From Nanobdellota archaeon (GTDB lineage: Archaea > Aenigmatarchaeota > Aenigmatarchaeia > Aenigmatarchaeales > Aenigmatarchaeaceae): a stretch of DNA of 64,000 bases. The position numbers were made by a program, and so were the translations under genes. The notes under the pieces are model-generated. The model was not told the DNA's origin and searched no databases. It saw only the letters and a list, made by a program, of their open reading frames with translations. Position 1 is the first letter of the stretch, and each line of letters opens with the position of its first letter. The DNA is taken from NCBI GenBank assembly GCA_018901755.1, contig JAHIDZ010000001.1:1-64000 (forward strand), in the 5' to 3' direction. Positions 1 through 8,990 of this stretch are shown here, piece after piece.

Positions 1-948
1 GATGATTATACAATCAGTTTCACTAAACGCGCAACAGTTATTGGAGACGGTGGTGGTTTCGATATTCAACCAATTACAATTATACCAGAAACAAGACCAG
101 TACCTAATCCGTCAGATACGGGAACAGAAACATCTATAGCAGACATTCCATTAAATAGACCTTATCAAATTCCATCTGGTGGATTGTGTATGAAAGTAGC
201 AGAAGGATTGTGCATTTCTGTTTTCGGAGACAGTGTAACAGTTCATAATGTCACAAAGATAGATCCAAATCAATTTAAAGTATTATTATGTAATCAAACA
301 TATCTTGAGGCGTTTGAAATAAACGTGACAGCCGATAACGTTTACCTATGTTTCGATACAACTACTGTTGATACAAAAGCAGTTTCAATTTATTCGTTCA
401 ACGGAGACTGGAATCAGTTAACAAATATAACACAGATTGGAAATCAAATCTGCGGACGTATCACATCGACGCCATACATGGTAGCTGGATTTAAGTCGTC
501 AGATTTACAGCAGTTAGCATTAGACGCGATCGCAGATTCAGAGAAAAGGTTATTAACAAATTCAGACTCAGAATTAGAAAATATTTTGAATCAAGCTAAA
601 GACGCGTATTATAATTGTGATTATCAAAACGCGTATGATTTATCGCAGAAAATATTCTGGTCATCAACTATTAGCGGGATACAACTACCGCTGATAACAA
701 CATTCGGCCCGGCAAATACAATTTTAGAAATGATGATTTATTCGTTAGTCGCAAAACTATTAGGATATGAGACGGTTTACATAGATTTGTTACCAATATT
801 TGATTTATCTAATCCAGGAAAATTAGATTTCAGATATATTACGCCTGTGATTGGTGTAGTTCCATCTGGTACAGGAAATTTATACGAAGAAATTGAAAGC
901 GATGAAATAGTTAATCCAGATATATACAAAGATAGACAAGATGTTTAG
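1..948 (+). CDS. surface/secreted protein, C-terminal part (5' end outside window)
   Basis: The frame is open from base 1, so this is the C-terminal 315 residues of a longer protein. The visible part has a Pro/Thr-rich stretch (about residues 25-60), then a beta-rich region with several Asn-x-Thr sites and paired cysteines. A short helical segment (LALDAIADSEKRLL and what follows) is of the kind found near the C-terminus of archaeal exported proteins, and a moderately hydrophobic segment follows. This composition fits an extracytoplasmic protein; I recognise no family. No gene overlaps it, and the next gene has its own promoter. Confidence 0.6.
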   Translation, partial: DDYTISFTKRATVIGDGGGFDIQPITIIPETRPVPNPSDTGTETSIADIPLNRPYQIPSGGLCMKVAEGLCISVFGDSVTVHNVTKIDPNQFKVLLCNQTYLEAFEINVTADNVYLCFDTTTVDTKAVSIYSFNGDWNQLTNITQIGNQICGRITSTPYMVAGFKSSDLQQLALDAIADSEKRLLTNSDSELENILNQAKDAYYNCDYQNAYDLSQKIFWSSTISGIQLPLITTFGPANTILEMMIYSLVAKLLGYETVYIDLLPIFDLSNPGKLDFRYITPVIGVVPSGTGNLYEEIESDEIVNPDIYKDRQDV

Positions 949-1033
949 ATAATTTATAGAAACCTAATTTAATTAGAGTGAAACAATTAGAACATCCGTA
1001 ATCCTTATAAATTATAATACCGTTATGTTTCTA

Positions 1034-2110
1034 ATGAATTACAGGACGTTATTTTCACTATTTGTTGTATTAACATTACTATTATCTATAACACCAGTTT
1101 TTGCAGCAAATGATGTAGATATGTATTTCTTTATAGTTCCTGGTTGCCCACATTGTGAAAATCTTAGAGATTGGATTTCTACAATTGAATCAAATCATCC
1201 AACATTAAATGTAATAGAAGTTAATGGCGCGCAAGATCAACAAATGTTTAAAGAATTCTTATCAAACTATAGTGTTCCTATAAATACATGGGGGCAGGTT
1301 CCAAGAGTATTTATAGGAAATTATACTTGCTTAGGCGATTCGCCTTGTATCGAAACACTAGAAGAAAAAATAACTTATTGCGAAAATAATGTATGCGAAT
1401 CACCAGTAGCAGTTGAAGAGAAAATTGATTTATCCAAATTAATTGGTTTAGCAGTAGCTGATTCAGTTAGCCCTTGTGAATTAGCAGTTATGACTTTATT
1501 ATTAACAGTTTTATTTTTAAAAGAACCAGAGAAGAAGTATAAAGTTCTTTTAGGAGGATTTGCTTTCGCTTTAGGAATATATTTAACTTATTTCACATTT
1601 GGTTTAGCGATAATTTTTGGATTTAAATCATTTGTTGATTTAGCTAGTTTTGATAAATCGTTCCTATATTCATTGCTTGCTATCTTTGCAATAATAATAG
1701 GTTTAATTAATTTCAGAGATTTCCTGAAACCAAACGATCCAATGGGTGAAGTTCCAAAAGCTTGGAGACCGAAAATGAACGATTTCATAAAGAAAACAAC
1801 TAGCGTTCCTGGCGCTTTCTTAGTTGGTATAATTGTATCACTTTTCTTAACACCTTGTACAATAGGTCCGTACTTTGTAGCAGGCGGAATACTTGCCGGC
1901 GTGCCATGGTCTAGCGCATTGCCTTGGTTGGTATTATATGATTTCATATTTATTTTACCTATGATAATATTGACATTCATTTTATACTTTGGTTTATCTG
2001 GAGTAGAAAAAGCAACCGAATGGAGAAATAAAAAAGCTAAATATTTACATCTGCTTTCAGCCATCATATTGATTGGGCTAGGAATATCAATGTTAATGGG
2101 TTGGATATAA
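1034..2110 (+). CDS. thioredoxin-like domain fused to CcdA/DsbD-type membrane electron carrier
   Basis: Predicted to carry reducing equivalents across the membrane to extracytoplasmic disulfides. A signal peptide (about 1-24) is followed by a thioredoxin/glutaredoxin-like domain with a CPHC redox motif near residue 38 and a Val-Pro before a strand (WGQVPRVFIG), the usual cis-proline. The second half is a hydrophobic domain of about six membrane helices with the two cysteines typical of CcdA (SPCELAV and TPCTIGPYF). An ATG also exists at 1025, but the TATA-like box at 1004-1012 places a leaderless start at 1034. The fusion puts redox partner and membrane shuttle in one chain, as in DsbD. Confidence 0.85.
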   Translation: MNYRTLFSLFVVLTLLLSITPVFAANDVDMYFFIVPGCPHCENLRDWISTIESNHPTLNVIEVNGAQDQQMFKEFLSNYSVPINTWGQVPRVFIGNYTCLGDSPCIETLEEKITYCENNVCESPVAVEEKIDLSKLIGLAVADSVSPCELAVMTLLLTVLFLKEPEKKYKVLLGGFAFALGIYLTYFTFGLAIIFGFKSFVDLASFDKSFLYSLLAIFAIIIGLINFRDFLKPNDPMGEVPKAWRPKMNDFIKKTTSVPGAFLVGIIVSLFLTPCTIGPYFVAGGILAGVPWSSALPWLVLYDFIFILPMIILTFILYFGLSGVEKATEWRNKKAKYLHLLSAIILIGLGISMLMGWI

Positions 2111-2141
2111 TCTTTATTATCTCGGTTAACTTATTCTTTTT

Positions 2142-2891
2142 ATGAAACACAACGAGAGAATAGTGCTTGCAGAATATATTCTAAAAAAACTAAAAAAGAA
2201 ACATGGTAAGAAAATATTAATAGCTGGAGCATATGGTTCTGTTGCAAGAAATAAAGATAGTGAAAAATCCGATTTAGACATGTTAATAATTACTAGAAAT
2301 GGTGTGGGTTGGATTTCAGATAAATTTCTTTTCAACGGCATTCCAGTAGATTATTGGTCTAAATCAATTAAAGATGTTGAAAATATAATTAAATATCCAA
2401 ATTTTTATGATTGGCCATGGGCACTTAATACTTATTTAAATTTTAAATTTATTGTAGGTGATAAAAAAATACAAAAGAAATTAAAAGATTGTTACGAAAA
2501 CGTATCCTTGCCCAAATGTTATAAAGCGGTAGAAGAATATATGCCATCATTATATGAGTGGAATACAAAGATACAAAAAAGTTATGCTAAAAAAGACAAT
2601 GGGAATTTAATATTTGCAATATGGGATACTATGAATGGTATTCTTGGGTGTGTCGCGTTGATTAATAAAAAATATTTTATAGGAAATGGTTATGATAGAT
2701 TCAGAGAAAGTTTTAAATTTAAATTAAAGCCTAAAAATTATAAAAAATTGGTAGAAATTGCTTATATTTCAAAGAACCCTGAAAAATCATATCATGCATA
2801 TATGAAGCTATTCAATAATTTTGAAAAACTTCTATTAAGTAAAGGAATTGCCGTAAAGAACTATAGGAGAAAGGAAGACATTATTACATAA
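2142..2891 (+). CDS. MNT/Pol-beta-type nucleotidyltransferase domain protein
   Basis: The N-terminal half carries the nucleotidyltransferase signature: the Gly-Ser of GAYGSVARN (about residues 29-37) followed by the paired aspartates of KSDLDMLII, which bind metal and nucleotide in this fold. The C-terminal half is helical, as in kanamycin-nucleotidyltransferase-like proteins. The substrate is unknown. It has a TATA-like box near 2112 and seems to be a single-gene unit. It is longer than the small MNT antitoxins and has no HEPN partner beside it, so it is more likely an enzyme than a toxin-antitoxin component. Confidence 0.7.
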   Translation: MKHNERIVLAEYILKKLKKKHGKKILIAGAYGSVARNKDSEKSDLDMLIITRNGVGWISDKFLFNGIPVDYWSKSIKDVENIIKYPNFYDWPWALNTYLNFKFIVGDKKIQKKLKDCYENVSLPKCYKAVEEYMPSLYEWNTKIQKSYAKKDNGNLIFAIWDTMNGILGCVALINKKYFIGNGYDRFRESFKFKLKPKNYKKLVEIAYISKNPEKSYHAYMKLFNNFEKLLLSKGIAVKNYRRKEDIIT

Positions 2892-2948
2892 TTTTTCAGA
2901 AGATACCATTAGATAAGCTTTTTATTCTTAATTAAACTATAATTAACT

Positions 2949-3710
2949 ATGACAAGGATAGTTACAGTTATTTCTGGGAAGGGCGGAGTTGGTAAAACAA
3001 CCACTGTTACTAACCTAGGAATGTCTCTAATGAAACAAGGATTAAATGTAATTATTATTGATGCAAATGTAACTACACCAAATTTATCATTACATCTAGG
3101 AATTCCATTTTATCCAGTTACACTTCACGATGTTTTGAAAGGTGATGCTGATCCAAATCAGGCAATTTACGAACATCCATCTGGATTAAGAATTATACCA
3201 GCGTCACTTAGAACAGAAGAATTAGCAGAAACAAATATTGGAAAACTTAATCGTGTTTTATTTAACTTGTTAGGAAAATCAGATATAATTATAATTGACG
3301 CAGCAGCAGGATTGGGTAAGGAAGCTCTTGCGGCTGTAAACGTAGCAGATGAATTGATAATTGTAACAAATCCAGAACTACCTGCTGTCACAGACGCATT
3401 GAAAACCGTAAAGGTAGCAGAACAGTTTGGTACAAAAATTCTTGGTGTAGTTCTAAATAGATATCGTGGATTGAAACACGAAATGGTTATAGAAGATATA
3501 CAACACATGTTAGAAGTTCCAATACTAAGCATAATTCCTGAAGACATAGCTGTACCGAGATCAATAGCAAGTAAGATACCAGTTGTTCATTTCAGTCCAA
3601 CTTCTAAATCAGCAAGAGCATTTAACAAATTAGCAGCAAACATATCCGGAACCGAGTTTGTTGAGAAACAGGGAAACATAATTGAAAGATTATTTGGTTG
3701 GATGATTTAA
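2949..3710 (+). CDS. minD: MinD/ParA-family P-loop ATPase
   Basis: A deviant Walker A motif (GKGGVGKTTT, residues 10-19), the switch DANVTTPN and the Walker-B-like IIIDAAAGLG place it in the MinD/ParA family. These ATPases dimerise on ATP and position cell-division or surface machinery at the membrane. The C-terminus ends in a short amphipathic segment (IIERLFGWMI) resembling the membrane-targeting sequence of MinD. The 253-residue length is usual. It heads a two-gene unit with 3712-4398, whose ATG follows the stop after one base. No MinC/MinE homologue is visible, as expected in archaea. Confidence 0.88.
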   Translation: MTRIVTVISGKGGVGKTTTVTNLGMSLMKQGLNVIIIDANVTTPNLSLHLGIPFYPVTLHDVLKGDADPNQAIYEHPSGLRIIPASLRTEELAETNIGKLNRVLFNLLGKSDIIIIDAAAGLGKEALAAVNVADELIIVTNPELPAVTDALKTVKVAEQFGTKILGVVLNRYRGLKHEMVIEDIQHMLEVPILSIIPEDIAVPRSIASKIPVVHFSPTSKSARAFNKLAANISGTEFVEKQGNIIERLFGWMI

Positions 3711-3711
3711 T

Positions 3712-4398
3712 ATGGGCAATGATAACAAATTAGCCGATGCACTGAAAAAATATAAAAAGGAAAATTTGTATATTCGCAGTTGGGAAGAATATTCAAAAGA
3801 ATTAAATACACTAACAGAAAAAGTTATCGAATATATAAAAAATAAGGAAATTATTATTGATGCCGTAATACCAATTGAACGTGGTGGGAACTTTCCAGGA
3901 AGTTGGCTTGCGTATAAACTTAATGTTTTGCGAATTATACCAGTTCAATATAAATATTTCTTTCTTGGCGAAACAGCCGAACTCAGACAACTCTTAGGTG
4001 TTCCAGATAATATTTTTTCTAAAGATGATAGTCCAACATTTTTACTTGTAGAAGGAAATCACTGTTATGGTAATATGGCGAATGTAGCTGCAAAAGACTT
4101 AAAGAATAAATTTCCTAAGTGCAGAATAATTTATGCCGCAAGTAATATGGATTATAATTATCAAAATGCGGTGGAAGACGCCGAAATATCTTTTCACGGA
4201 AGACTTCAAAATGATTGTAAGGAATTAAGTGAAGAAGAGTGTATAAAAAATGGCATCGATCCAACTAAAACAATTCTATTTCCTTGGGAAAGCTTGGAAG
4301 AAGAATGGCAAACTATACAGTTGAAACAATATTCTTTTGGTAAAGTTGAAGAAATAAGAAAAAAATCTAGATTAGTTCAGACAATAAAATTAGAATAA
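3712..4398 (+). CDS. phosphoribosyltransferase-like protein with altered PRPP loop
   Basis: The fold looks like a type I phosphoribosyltransferase: an early strand-turn (AVIPIERGGNFPGSWLA) matches the first substrate loop, and FLLVEGNHCYGNMANVAA sits where the PRPP motif (two acidic residues, then TGGT) should be. Only one acidic residue and a GN-x-YGN loop remain, so the catalytic signature is degenerate. It could be a regulatory member or use another substrate. It is translationally linked to the MinD-like gene; the functional tie is unknown. Confidence 0.5.
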   Translation: MGNDNKLADALKKYKKENLYIRSWEEYSKELNTLTEKVIEYIKNKEIIIDAVIPIERGGNFPGSWLAYKLNVLRIIPVQYKYFFLGETAELRQLLGVPDNIFSKDDSPTFLLVEGNHCYGNMANVAAKDLKNKFPKCRIIYAASNMDYNYQNAVEDAEISFHGRLQNDCKELSEEECIKNGIDPTKTILFPWESLEEEWQTIQLKQYSFGKVEEIRKKSRLVQTIKLE

Positions 4399-4413
4399 TT
4401 TCAATTTGATGAT

Positions 4414-4986
4414 TTAAGAATATTTATAATAATTTCTAGGTTTCTTACTTCTTAGATCTTTTAATGCTCGTCTAAAATTTTCATGTTTTTTTTCCATGTT
4501 AGAAATTATATCATCTAGATACATACATGGTAGAACGATTAATAAAAAGTATAATGCTATCCCTACGCCTAAAGATGAAACTAACATTCCTTCATAACTT
4601 TGACCCATTGTTATATTTGTCCATATTAGAGGTATGTTAAAGTTTATTGCATATATTACAGTTGATAGTGGATAGAATAGTGCAACACCGCCAGTAAATA
4701 AATCTAGGAACAGATGGCTGGATAGGAAAATAAATATTAGTATTGCTAATCCTTTTTCTTGATAGAACTTTTTCCTATGGAAGGTATATGCTACAAATAA
4801 TAGTGGTATTAGAACGAGAACAAAAATATTATGAAATGTTCCGCGGGTGAATCCTACGAGATGATCTACATCAACTAGTACTGTAAGTGTAGCAGCAATT
4901 AAAATATTTCTAATAGGATGTCTAATATGCACTTTAGCTGCTATTGCCGCGATTATTGGAAATATAAAATGAAATAGTATATCCAT
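4414..4986 (-). CDS. YdjM/DUF457-like integral membrane protein (putative metal-dependent hydrolase)
   Basis: About five hydrophobic segments, with conserved-type His and Asp residues at membrane edges (HFIFP near residue 6; DVDHLVG near residue 40; HLFLDLFTGG near residue 84). This pattern is characteristic of the YdjM/DUF457 family, annotated as membrane-bound putative hydrolases, with no proven reaction that I know. It is the last gene of the pheS-pheT operon, starting 4 nt after the pheT stop. Confidence 0.65.
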   Translation of the reverse strand: MDILFHFIFPIIAAIAAKVHIRHPIRNILIAATLTVLVDVDHLVGFTRGTFHNIFVLVLIPLLFVAYTFHRKKFYQEKGLAILIFIFLSSHLFLDLFTGGVALFYPLSTVIYAINFNIPLIWTNITMGQSYEGMLVSSLGVGIALYFLLIVLPCMYLDDIISNMEKKHENFRRALKDLRSKKPRNYYKYS

Positions 4987-4990
4987 GAAA

Positions 4991-6583
4991 TCACTCTGTT
5001 AATCCCTCTAGGTTTATCTCAAATACTATTACTGGTTTCTCTATTTTAAATGCTTCCAAGACCATAGGATGTATTTCTCCGAAAAATCCTATGCTTACGT
5101 TGTTTGTAAATATTTCCCCGCATCGTGTGTCTATGAAGCTAGGATGATTGAATGATTTAATATCATATTTTATTCCGATTTCTCTAAGAACTGATTCTGC
5201 AACTGATTTGATTTCAGTTAAGTTAGCGTTATCATGAGATATTGCGCCCGCTATTCTACGTACCATTGTTGTGTCAGCAAGAAGAGTGTCACCAATTTCA
5301 AATATCTTTTGAGGGTATTCAACGTGTTGGTTTGTGATTAAAGATTTTAATAAACTTGGTGTTAACCATGTTCTAAGTATAGAAAATTCAGATGAAACCG
5401 GATTTAATATTTCTATACAATCTCCGTTTGTATTCATCTTGTAAAAATTATTATCTCGGTTGGTTAGAACAAAGTTAAGAAATTCTTGGAATCCTTCACC
5501 AATCATTACTTCTCTAACCTTTCGCGTGAATGTTTCTTTTTCCGAAAGAGATCCGACTGTTGCTAGTTCTGGAATAATTGGTTTTATGTTTCCATATCCA
5601 TATCCAATAGCCACATCTTCGATTATGTCAACGTCGTGAAGTATGTCTACTCGATACACTGGTATTTTTACAGTTATCTTGCTTCCCTTTACAGAAGTTG
5701 TATAAAGCATTTTATCTAAACATTCTTTGATTTTAACTTCATCAAATTCTAATCCAATTATTTTATTTACTTCATCTTTTTCTATTGTTTTAGATTTCTC
5801 TTCAAATTTAGGATGTTTTTCACGATTTATTCTTACTGTTCTTATTTGCCCCATTCTTTCAGTTATGTTACAAAGTAGAATGTTTAATCCTTGTTCAACC
5901 GCTTTCTGGTCTGTACCAGTTATATCTATGAATAAATTACGAGTAGTATCAGTCACTTTAGTTCGTTCTGAATTAATTATTGGTGGGAAACTTATTGGCC
6001 CTTCTTTATCAAAGAACACTGGATATTTATCTCCAGATAATAAATGAGCGTAATCTTTTCCTTTAGGATGGTCAGTGAGTATTTGATTTAGACTCATTTC
6101 TCTTGTGTCTTGTAATGGAACAAATTTTGTTTCTTCAGCAGACGCGTCTCTATATTCTATCGAACCTTTTATTTTATCTAAATCATGAACACCGATAGCA
6201 ACTTTCGCTCGATTACGACCAAGCGTTGCGTGAAGTTTTTCTTGTATTTGCATTAAGCTTTTTACAAGTTCATCTTTCATTTCAACACCATCTATAACAG
6301 CTGCTAAAAAGAAAGGTCGAATCGACGATTCTCCAGATATTGTAACTTTAGAATCTCCTATTTCATATTTTTTTAAAGGAAGTCCGAGATAACCTCTTAT
6401 TGCTCGAGCAATCCCTTCAACAGATACCATGTCTAAACGATCTGGATTAATTTCACAAACAATATCATTATCTTTAATTGTTGATTCGCATTTCAAACTA
6501 AATAGAACTTCTTCTATTTCTGTGTCTGATAAATCTTTTCCAACCAATTTCAATAAATCCTTTTTTTCAATTTCAATGTTCAA
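4991..6583 (-). CDS. pheT: phenylalanine--tRNA ligase beta subunit
   Basis: Beta chain of the alpha2-beta2 PheRS, which charges tRNA-Phe. At 530 residues it is the compact archaeal/eukaryotic form without the bacterial N-terminal EMAP-like and C-terminal anticodon-binding domains. The B3/B4 editing region lies in the first half. The B5 region (EVKIKECLDKMLY), the sequence VDIIEDVAIGYGYGNI and the catalytic-like B6/B7 core follow. An AGGTGA ribosome site lies about 10 nt before the ATG. It follows the GNAT gene by 5 nt in the operon shared with pheS. Confidence 0.95.
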   Translation of the reverse strand: MNIEIEKKDLLKLVGKDLSDTEIEEVLFSLKCESTIKDNDIVCEINPDRLDMVSVEGIARAIRGYLGLPLKKYEIGDSKVTISGESSIRPFFLAAVIDGVEMKDELVKSLMQIQEKLHATLGRNRAKVAIGVHDLDKIKGSIEYRDASAEETKFVPLQDTREMSLNQILTDHPKGKDYAHLLSGDKYPVFFDKEGPISFPPIINSERTKVTDTTRNLFIDITGTDQKAVEQGLNILLCNITERMGQIRTVRINREKHPKFEEKSKTIEKDEVNKIIGLEFDEVKIKECLDKMLYTTSVKGSKITVKIPVYRVDILHDVDIIEDVAIGYGYGNIKPIIPELATVGSLSEKETFTRKVREVMIGEGFQEFLNFVLTNRDNNFYKMNTNGDCIEILNPVSSEFSILRTWLTPSLLKSLITNQHVEYPQKIFEIGDTLLADTTMVRRIAGAISHDNANLTEIKSVAESVLREIGIKYDIKSFNHPSFIDTRCGEIFTNNVSIGFFGEIHPMVLEAFKIEKPVIVFEINLEGLTE

Positions 6584-6588
6584 TCATT

Positions 6589-6996
6589 TCACCTAAACCA
6601 ATAATTATACCAAGGATTTTTATCTTTCTCGAAACCAGCTCTTTGATATAGTAATTGTGCCTTTTTATTACGTCGATTCGTTGTAACATGAACAGCACTA
6701 ACTTTCAATTTTTTGAATTCATTTAAAGTCTTCTGCACTAGGGTTCTTCCAATTTTTTTATTTCTAAACTCTTTATCAACATACAGCTCTTCGATGTATC
6801 CAAAACTTTCCATACCATAATCAATAAAATTAGCCAAAATAAAACCAACTGTTTTTTTATCTACCTTAGCTGAAAATATAATGCGCCTTGTTCTAAATTT
6901 ACCAATTCTCTTTTTCTTATCTTTATAATTAAATTCATTATACAATCTTAATATTTCTTTTCCAGGTTTTGTTATTTTTTGTAATTTCATCTTCAT
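6589..6996 (-). CDS. GNAT-family N-acetyltransferase
   Basis: A compact GNAT domain: the acetyl-CoA-binding stretch VDKEFRNKKIGRTLVQ (motif A, R-x-x-G-x-G/A-like), an acidic strand before it (FGYIEELYV) and the motif B ending in LYQRAGFEKD. The ATG at 6996 overlaps the pheS stop as ATGA; an upstream in-frame start at 7023 would lie well inside pheS and is less likely. The substrate is unknown. Its place between pheS and pheT suggests a link to translation, such as acetylation of a ribosomal or synthetase protein, but that is inference. Confidence 0.85.
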   Translation of the reverse strand: MKMKLQKITKPGKEILRLYNEFNYKDKKKRIGKFRTRRIIFSAKVDKKTVGFILANFIDYGMESFGYIEELYVDKEFRNKKIGRTLVQKTLNEFKKLKVSAVHVTTNRRNKKAQLLYQRAGFEKDKNPWYNYWFR

Positions 6997-8306
6997 TTTA
7001 TCACAGGTAATTCTCTCATCCATTTTAAATCTTCTGAATATAATTGACGAATATCATTTATTCCCGCTTTGAACATAGCTAAGCGTCCAATACCAAGCCC
7101 CCATGCTAAGACTTGGCACTTTTCAATTCCTAATGGTTTCAATACTTCAGGTCTCATTATTCCAGCGCCACCAAGTTCAATCCATCCAAACTTTTCAAAG
7201 TAAACATACATTTCTACACTAGGTTCTGTGAATGGGAAATAGCTTGGTTTGAATTTTACCTTCTCAGCGCCAATCATATCAGCAAATTCTTGAAGATATC
7301 CTAATAGATTTTGTAATGTTAAATTTTCACCAATAACAATTCCTTCACATTGGTCAAATTCATCTAAGTGTCTAGAATCAATAACATCATAACGGAATGT
7401 TCTATCAATTGTAAAATATTTACCAGGTTTGTCACCGTGTTCATATAATTTTCTGGCAGATACGGCCGTAGTTTGTGATCGCATCATAAGTTTTGAAGCT
7501 ACTTTAGGAGACCAAGTTCCACCCCAACCAGTGCTTCCAGTTACCCATCCGCCTTCGTGTGTTGCTTTAACTTTTGAAATTAGATTTTGATCGGGAAGTA
7601 TTCCTTGACTAGGTTTCTTAACAATAAGTACATCGTGAACTCCTCGAGCTGGATGATCCTGTGGCATAAACAATGCATCACAGTTCCAGAAACTTGTTTC
7701 AACCATTGGTCCAGTCATTTCTTCGAAACCAAGTCCAATTAACTTATCTTTAATTTCTTCCATAAATTGAACGTAGTGCTGTCTTTTTCCAGGATATACT
7801 TTTGGAGCAGGTGAATAGATATCATAATTTCTAAACGGCACAGATTTCCATAAACCAGAACGAATCATTTCAGGAGTTAATTGTGCAATCTCTGTTATTT
7901 CAGTTTTTTGTTCTACTGCGGTTTCTTTCTTTTTAAATAATTTTTGGAAAAATGATATGATCGGATTAATTTGTTTAATAGGTTCTAACGGCTTAGCAGT
8001 TTCTTCCTCAATAAGTTTTCTAGATAAAAGCATTTTAGATAAATTTGAATTTCCTTTGTCATTAATTTCATGTAATGCATTTTCAATTTCATTCTTTTCT
8101 TTCAGTGCCTGTATGCCTTCATCGGTTGTGTCAATTACACCGTTTGCGATTTTTATCCAATTGTTTTTCTTTGCCCAACCAATAGATATAGCTGCGTTAG
8201 GTTGTTTAGAAACATCAGACATGCTTTTTGGAAGTATCTTTAATAGATTTTTTTCTGGCAATCCTTCTTTTAGATATTTTTTACCTTCTTCAGTAAGTTG
8301 GTACAT
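6993..8306 (-). CDS. pheS: phenylalanine--tRNA ligase alpha subunit, N-terminally short
   Basis: Catalytic chain of PheRS. Class II motif 2 (FRYDVIDSRHLDEFDQCEG), the Phe-pocket region (FTEPSVEMYVYF) and motif 3 (AWGLGIGRLAMF) are intact. The protein begins at MYQLTEEGKKYLKEGLPEKNL, which in other archaeal PheS proteins follows a first winged-helix unit of about 50-60 residues. Upstream in frame there is a stop within 15 nt, so that unit is really absent. Start ATG 8306 has a GTGAT site; the gene is 12 nt from the S51 peptidase stop. Confidence 0.95.
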   Translation of the reverse strand: MYQLTEEGKKYLKEGLPEKNLLKILPKSMSDVSKQPNAAISIGWAKKNNWIKIANGVIDTTDEGIQALKEKNEIENALHEINDKGNSNLSKMLLSRKLIEEETAKPLEPIKQINPIISFFQKLFKKKETAVEQKTEITEIAQLTPEMIRSGLWKSVPFRNYDIYSPAPKVYPGKRQHYVQFMEEIKDKLIGLGFEEMTGPMVETSFWNCDALFMPQDHPARGVHDVLIVKKPSQGILPDQNLISKVKATHEGGWVTGSTGWGGTWSPKVASKLMMRSQTTAVSARKLYEHGDKPGKYFTIDRTFRYDVIDSRHLDEFDQCEGIVIGENLTLQNLLGYLQEFADMIGAEKVKFKPSYFPFTEPSVEMYVYFEKFGWIELGGAGIMRPEVLKPLGIEKCQVLAWGLGIGRLAMFKAGINDIRQLYSEDLKWMRELPVIK

Positions 8307-8318
8307 ACAATCACTTAA

Positions 8319-8990
8319 TTAGATTTTAGTCTTTATACCTTTATTAAATAAGTATATGTTTCCGTGAAATTTTAATTTACCGTTATTATATTCTATTGCA
8401 GATCTTTCAGGTATCGCATATATTTTTTTATTGTGTTTCTTTGAGAAATTCTTAAGTTCGATGTCAGGATTTTCACCCGCCAACATCGGATTTTTAGATC
8501 CATAGTGCACAGAAATCATTATGTCTGTAAGACCAATACCTGATCGGGGTTTAGTGATTTTTCTATCAGGTTCAGGTTTTTTAATAGCAATATATTTTTT
8601 GCATTGAACAAGCGCTCCAGCACTTCCTCCGAATATTATTCCATTAAAGTTCTTGAGATTTTTAATTATATTCTTTTTCATTATATTTTGATAAAGCAAT
8701 TTCGTTTTTCCACCTGGGAGATATATTAGATTTGAATTATTGATCTTCTCTAAAATATCTGCACGAGAATTTGAATGATTAGCAAACTGGATTTTCTTAA
8801 TTCCTATAGATTTAAAATATTTGCTGAGCAGTTTTCCATATTTAATATTTTTCTTCTTATCATTTGAAGATAACTGCAACATTAGCAAAGAAGGATTTTT
8901 TACAGTTTTAACAATTTTTTTCATTACTTTAACTTTACCTTCTTGTAAATTTGCGCCACCTTCAAGAAACAATCTTGGCATACTAGTCAC
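8319..8990 (-). CDS. peptidase S51 (PepE/cyanophycinase-like) family protein
   Basis: The class-I glutamine-amidotransferase-like fold of family S51 is suggested by IIFGGSAGALVQ, with the nucleophile Ser in a G-x-S-A-G elbow, and a later His in MISVHYG. Family S51 includes dipeptidase E, which cleaves Asp-X dipeptides, and cyanophycinase. The substrate here is unknown. A GTG start overlaps the trpS stop (GTGA); an ATG nine bases inside is the alternative. It is part of the trpS-pheS-pheT operon. Confidence 0.75.
   Translation of the reverse strand: MTSMPRLFLEGGANLQEGKVKVMKKIVKTVKNPSLLMLQLSSNDKKKNIKYGKLLSKYFKSIGIKKIQFANHSNSRADILEKINNSNLIYLPGGKTKLLYQNIMKKNIIKNLKNFNGIIFGGSAGALVQCKKYIAIKKPEPDRKITKPRSGIGLTDIMISVHYGSKNPMLAGENPDIELKNFSKKHNKKIYAIPERSAIEYNNGKLKFHGNIYLFNKGIKTKI

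Noticed and set aside
1588-2067. 159-residue antisense ORF in the thioredoxin/CcdA gene
   Set aside because: It mirrors a long membrane-protein frame and has no start signals.
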